Made by a program: the position numbers and the translations under genes | Assembly (NCBI GenBank): GCA_023259575.1 | Contig: JALRHN010000036.1 | Span: 1 to 15,096 of the forward strand | Direction: 5' to 3' | Source of the DNA: Candidatus Kapaibacterium sp. | GTDB lineage: Bacteria; Bacteroidota; Ignavibacteria; Kapaibacteriales; UBA961 | DNA length: 15,096 nucleotides | Shown: positions 13,477-15,096 of the stretch, piece after piece | Position numbering within the stretch: the stretch's first letter is position 1 | How the letters are laid out: every line of letters starts with the position of its first letter | Notes under the pieces: model-generated | What the model was told of the DNA's origin: nothing | The model's database searches: none | What the model saw: only the letters and a program-made list of their open reading frames with translations

Positions 13477-15096
13477 ATGAATACATGTAGAAGAGATCTT
13501 TATAACAAATGCATCATACTGTTCATAAGTTTTTATGCATGTATATCTAGCATCAATGCTCAGAATATTAAGGATAATTGGTTTTTTGGAAATAGGGCTG
13601 CAGTAAATTTTTCTAATATAAATCCCAAAGCATTGAACAACTCTGCCATGGTGGCACCTGAAGGTTGTGCAACCCTCAATGATAGTTCAGGTACATTATT
13701 ATGCTATACAGATGGTAATGCAATTTGGAATGCAAATCATGTCATCATAAATGGTAATAACGTTCTGGGAGGAAATCCGTCTGGAGCTCAAAACGTTCAA
13801 ATCATTCCATATCCAGGAAAACCATCTCAATATGTATTTGTATACATAAAAGGAGCGGCAGAAAATCCCCCGATGAGTCTTTGGTATACCATTTATGATT
13901 CCATTTCAACAAATAATGCTATTCAAATTATTCCACCTACGCTGTTGTATGAGAATATCACAGAAAAATTAGTTGTCATAGAAAATAATGTAGGGAATGG
14001 TTATTGGATTTTTACCCACGGTTTTTCTGATAATAATTATTTGGCGTTTCAGCTTACAAATACAGGAATATCTAAAAGTCCTATTATTTCAGCAGGAAGT
14101 TATAACTATAAAACAAGTAAATGGAATGCAAGCGGAGTAATGAAATGTTCTCATAATAGTAAAAAACTTGCAACATGTATTAGAGGAGAATCAGATACAA
14201 GTTATGTAGAGTTAACAGATATTAATATTAGTAATGGTAAAGTAAGTAATCCTGTTTTAATTCCTTTTCCAATGTTAACCTATGGAGCCGAGTTTTCTAG
14301 AGATAATAAGTATTTATATATAAGTTGTGGACTATCAACTAAAAAAGGGATATTATATCAAGTAGATATAGGATCTAGTACTCTTAATAAAACAGAAATT
14401 TATAATTCCCCCACAGAATGGTTTGGACAATTGCAAATAGGCAATGATTGTAAAATATATTTAGCTAAACAATCCTCTGAGTCCTTAGGTACTATAACCA
14501 ACCCTTCTGGTACAGGACCAAGCTGTGGCTTTTTGATAAGTGGATTGATATTGTCTCCAGGCTCTTCTACATTAGGCTTACCTACCTTTATTCAAACAAA
14601 TTCCTCAATTATTTCAAATTCTATAAGATATTCTTCTGACAATATCTTTGACAGTATTCAGTTCTCAATTCAATATCCAAATGCAACAAATTATTATTGG
14701 GATTTTGGAGATCCTTCCTCTGGTTCACAAAATGTTTCTAGCCAGAATCAGCCAAAACATGTATTCAATAAAGCAGGCTCTTATTATGTAAAAGTATATC
14801 TAAGTGGACCATGTGGTTATGATACATTATATCAATTACTTGAGATTAAAAGCAAAAAGACGCTTATCGTAAATTCGAGTTCTGCAGTATTAGATATTGT
14901 GTCGAATACATGCAATTCACATATAATAGTTAAAGAATCTTGGCCTTTTATAAAGGGAGATTTAGTTCTGCTTATTCAGATGAAAGGTGCTGAAATTGAT
15001 TCTTTATACCCACAAAAAAAAGATGGTTATCCGCATCAACTTCGTGCTGCAGGACTATTTGAATATGCTAGAGTTAGTTCTGTAAATGGTAATACT
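13477..15096 (+). CDS. Secreted PKD-domain surface protein, 3'-truncated by the window edge
   Basis: The frame is open from the ATG at 13477 to the window end, 540 codons, so the gene is partial. The N-terminus MNTCRRDLYNK plus a hydrophobic stretch and SSINAQ is a clear signal peptide (cleavage near 29). Residues 31-120 (NWFFGNRAAVNFS, EGCATLNDSSGTLLCYTDG, AIWNANHVI) match the opening of many Bacteroidota PKD/gliding-type proteins, followed by a beta-propeller-like region to about 355. A PKD domain is at about 394-458 (YYWDFGDPSSG, HVFNKAGSYYVKVYL). Residues 462-540 contain GDLVLLIQMKGAEID and LFEYARVSSVNGNT, a segment frequent in large cell-surface proteins of this group. By family analogy it would be exported through the type IX system with a C-terminal sorting domain beyond the window. 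It lies 19 bp after ctaA without an obvious terminator. Confidence 0.85.
   Translation, partial: MNTCRRDLYNKCIILFISFYACISSINAQNIKDNWFFGNRAAVNFSNINPKALNNSAMVAPEGCATLNDSSGTLLCYTDGNAIWNANHVIINGNNVLGGNPSGAQNVQIIPYPGKPSQYVFVYIKGAAENPPMSLWYTIYDSISTNNAIQIIPPTLLYENITEKLVVIENNVGNGYWIFTHGFSDNNYLAFQLTNTGISKSPIISAGSYNYKTSKWNASGVMKCSHNSKKLATCIRGESDTSYVELTDINISNGKVSNPVLIPFPMLTYGAEFSRDNKYLYISCGLSTKKGILYQVDIGSSTLNKTEIYNSPTEWFGQLQIGNDCKIYLAKQSSESLGTITNPSGTGPSCGFLISGLILSPGSSTLGLPTFIQTNSSIISNSIRYSSDNIFDSIQFSIQYPNATNYYWDFGDPSSGSQNVSSQNQPKHVFNKAGSYYVKVYLSGPCGYDTLYQLLEIKSKKTLIVNSSSAVLDIVSNTCNSHIIVKESWPFIKGDLVLLIQMKGAEIDSLYPQKKDGYPHQLRAAGLFEYARVSSVNGNT

Noticed and set aside
13650..13676. TGGCAC followed by TTGTGCAA, resembling a sigma-54 promoter.
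   Set aside because: The spacing between GG and GC is 14 instead of 10 bases, and it lies inside the PKD protein's coding region.

Overview
The window is AT-rich (roughly one third G+C by eye) and densely coding. It most likely comes from a bacterium of the Bacteroidota/Chlorobiota (FCB) group. The evidence is a surface protein with the domain style of type IX secretion cargo (beta-propeller-like N-terminus, PKD domain, 'LLIQMKGA' segment), signal peptides ending in '..AQ', a Bacteroidota-type heme A synthase, an OprO/OprP-type porin, mostly absent Shine-Dalgarno sequences, and one TAnnTTTG-type promoter candidate. Genus cannot be determined. Heme A synthase implies an aa3-type terminal oxidase, hence aerobic respiration.

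Region 1 (1-5791, + strand) is a tight five-gene cluster: a rhodanese-domain protein cut by the left edge, a sigma-54 activator (AAA+ plus Fis-type HTH, no receiver domain), an outer-membrane porin, a RavA-like MoxR ATPase and a VWA-domain protein. The first three overlap or abut; the last two follow after 21 and 35 bp. MoxR and VWA proteins normally work as a pair. Their linkage to a rhodanese, an orphan enhancer-binding protein and a porin is the most system-like arrangement here, and I cannot assign it to a described pathway. A weak AT hairpin follows the VWA gene.

Region 2 (5866-6312, + strand) is a single universal stress protein, convergent with region 3 with only 4 bp between stop codons.

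Region 3 (6317-10412, - strand) holds, in transcription order, a membrane-anchored PpiD/SurA-like peptidyl-prolyl isomerase, a strong intrinsic terminator, then hpnC and hpnD. These two genes belong to the squalene/phytoene synthase family and convert farnesyl diphosphate to hydroxysqualene; the third partner, hpnE, is not in the window. The terminator lies almost on top of the hpnC start, which raises the question of how hpnCD is transcribed.

Region 4 (10682-15096, + strand) starts across a divergent intergenic region of about 270 bp. It contains an OsmC-family peroxidase-like protein, an M18 aminopeptidase with an apparent signal peptide (TTG start overlapping the osmC stop), heme A synthase (4-bp overlap) and the 5' part of a large secreted PKD protein that runs off the right edge. 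No rRNA, tRNA, CRISPR, insertion sequence or phage gene was seen.
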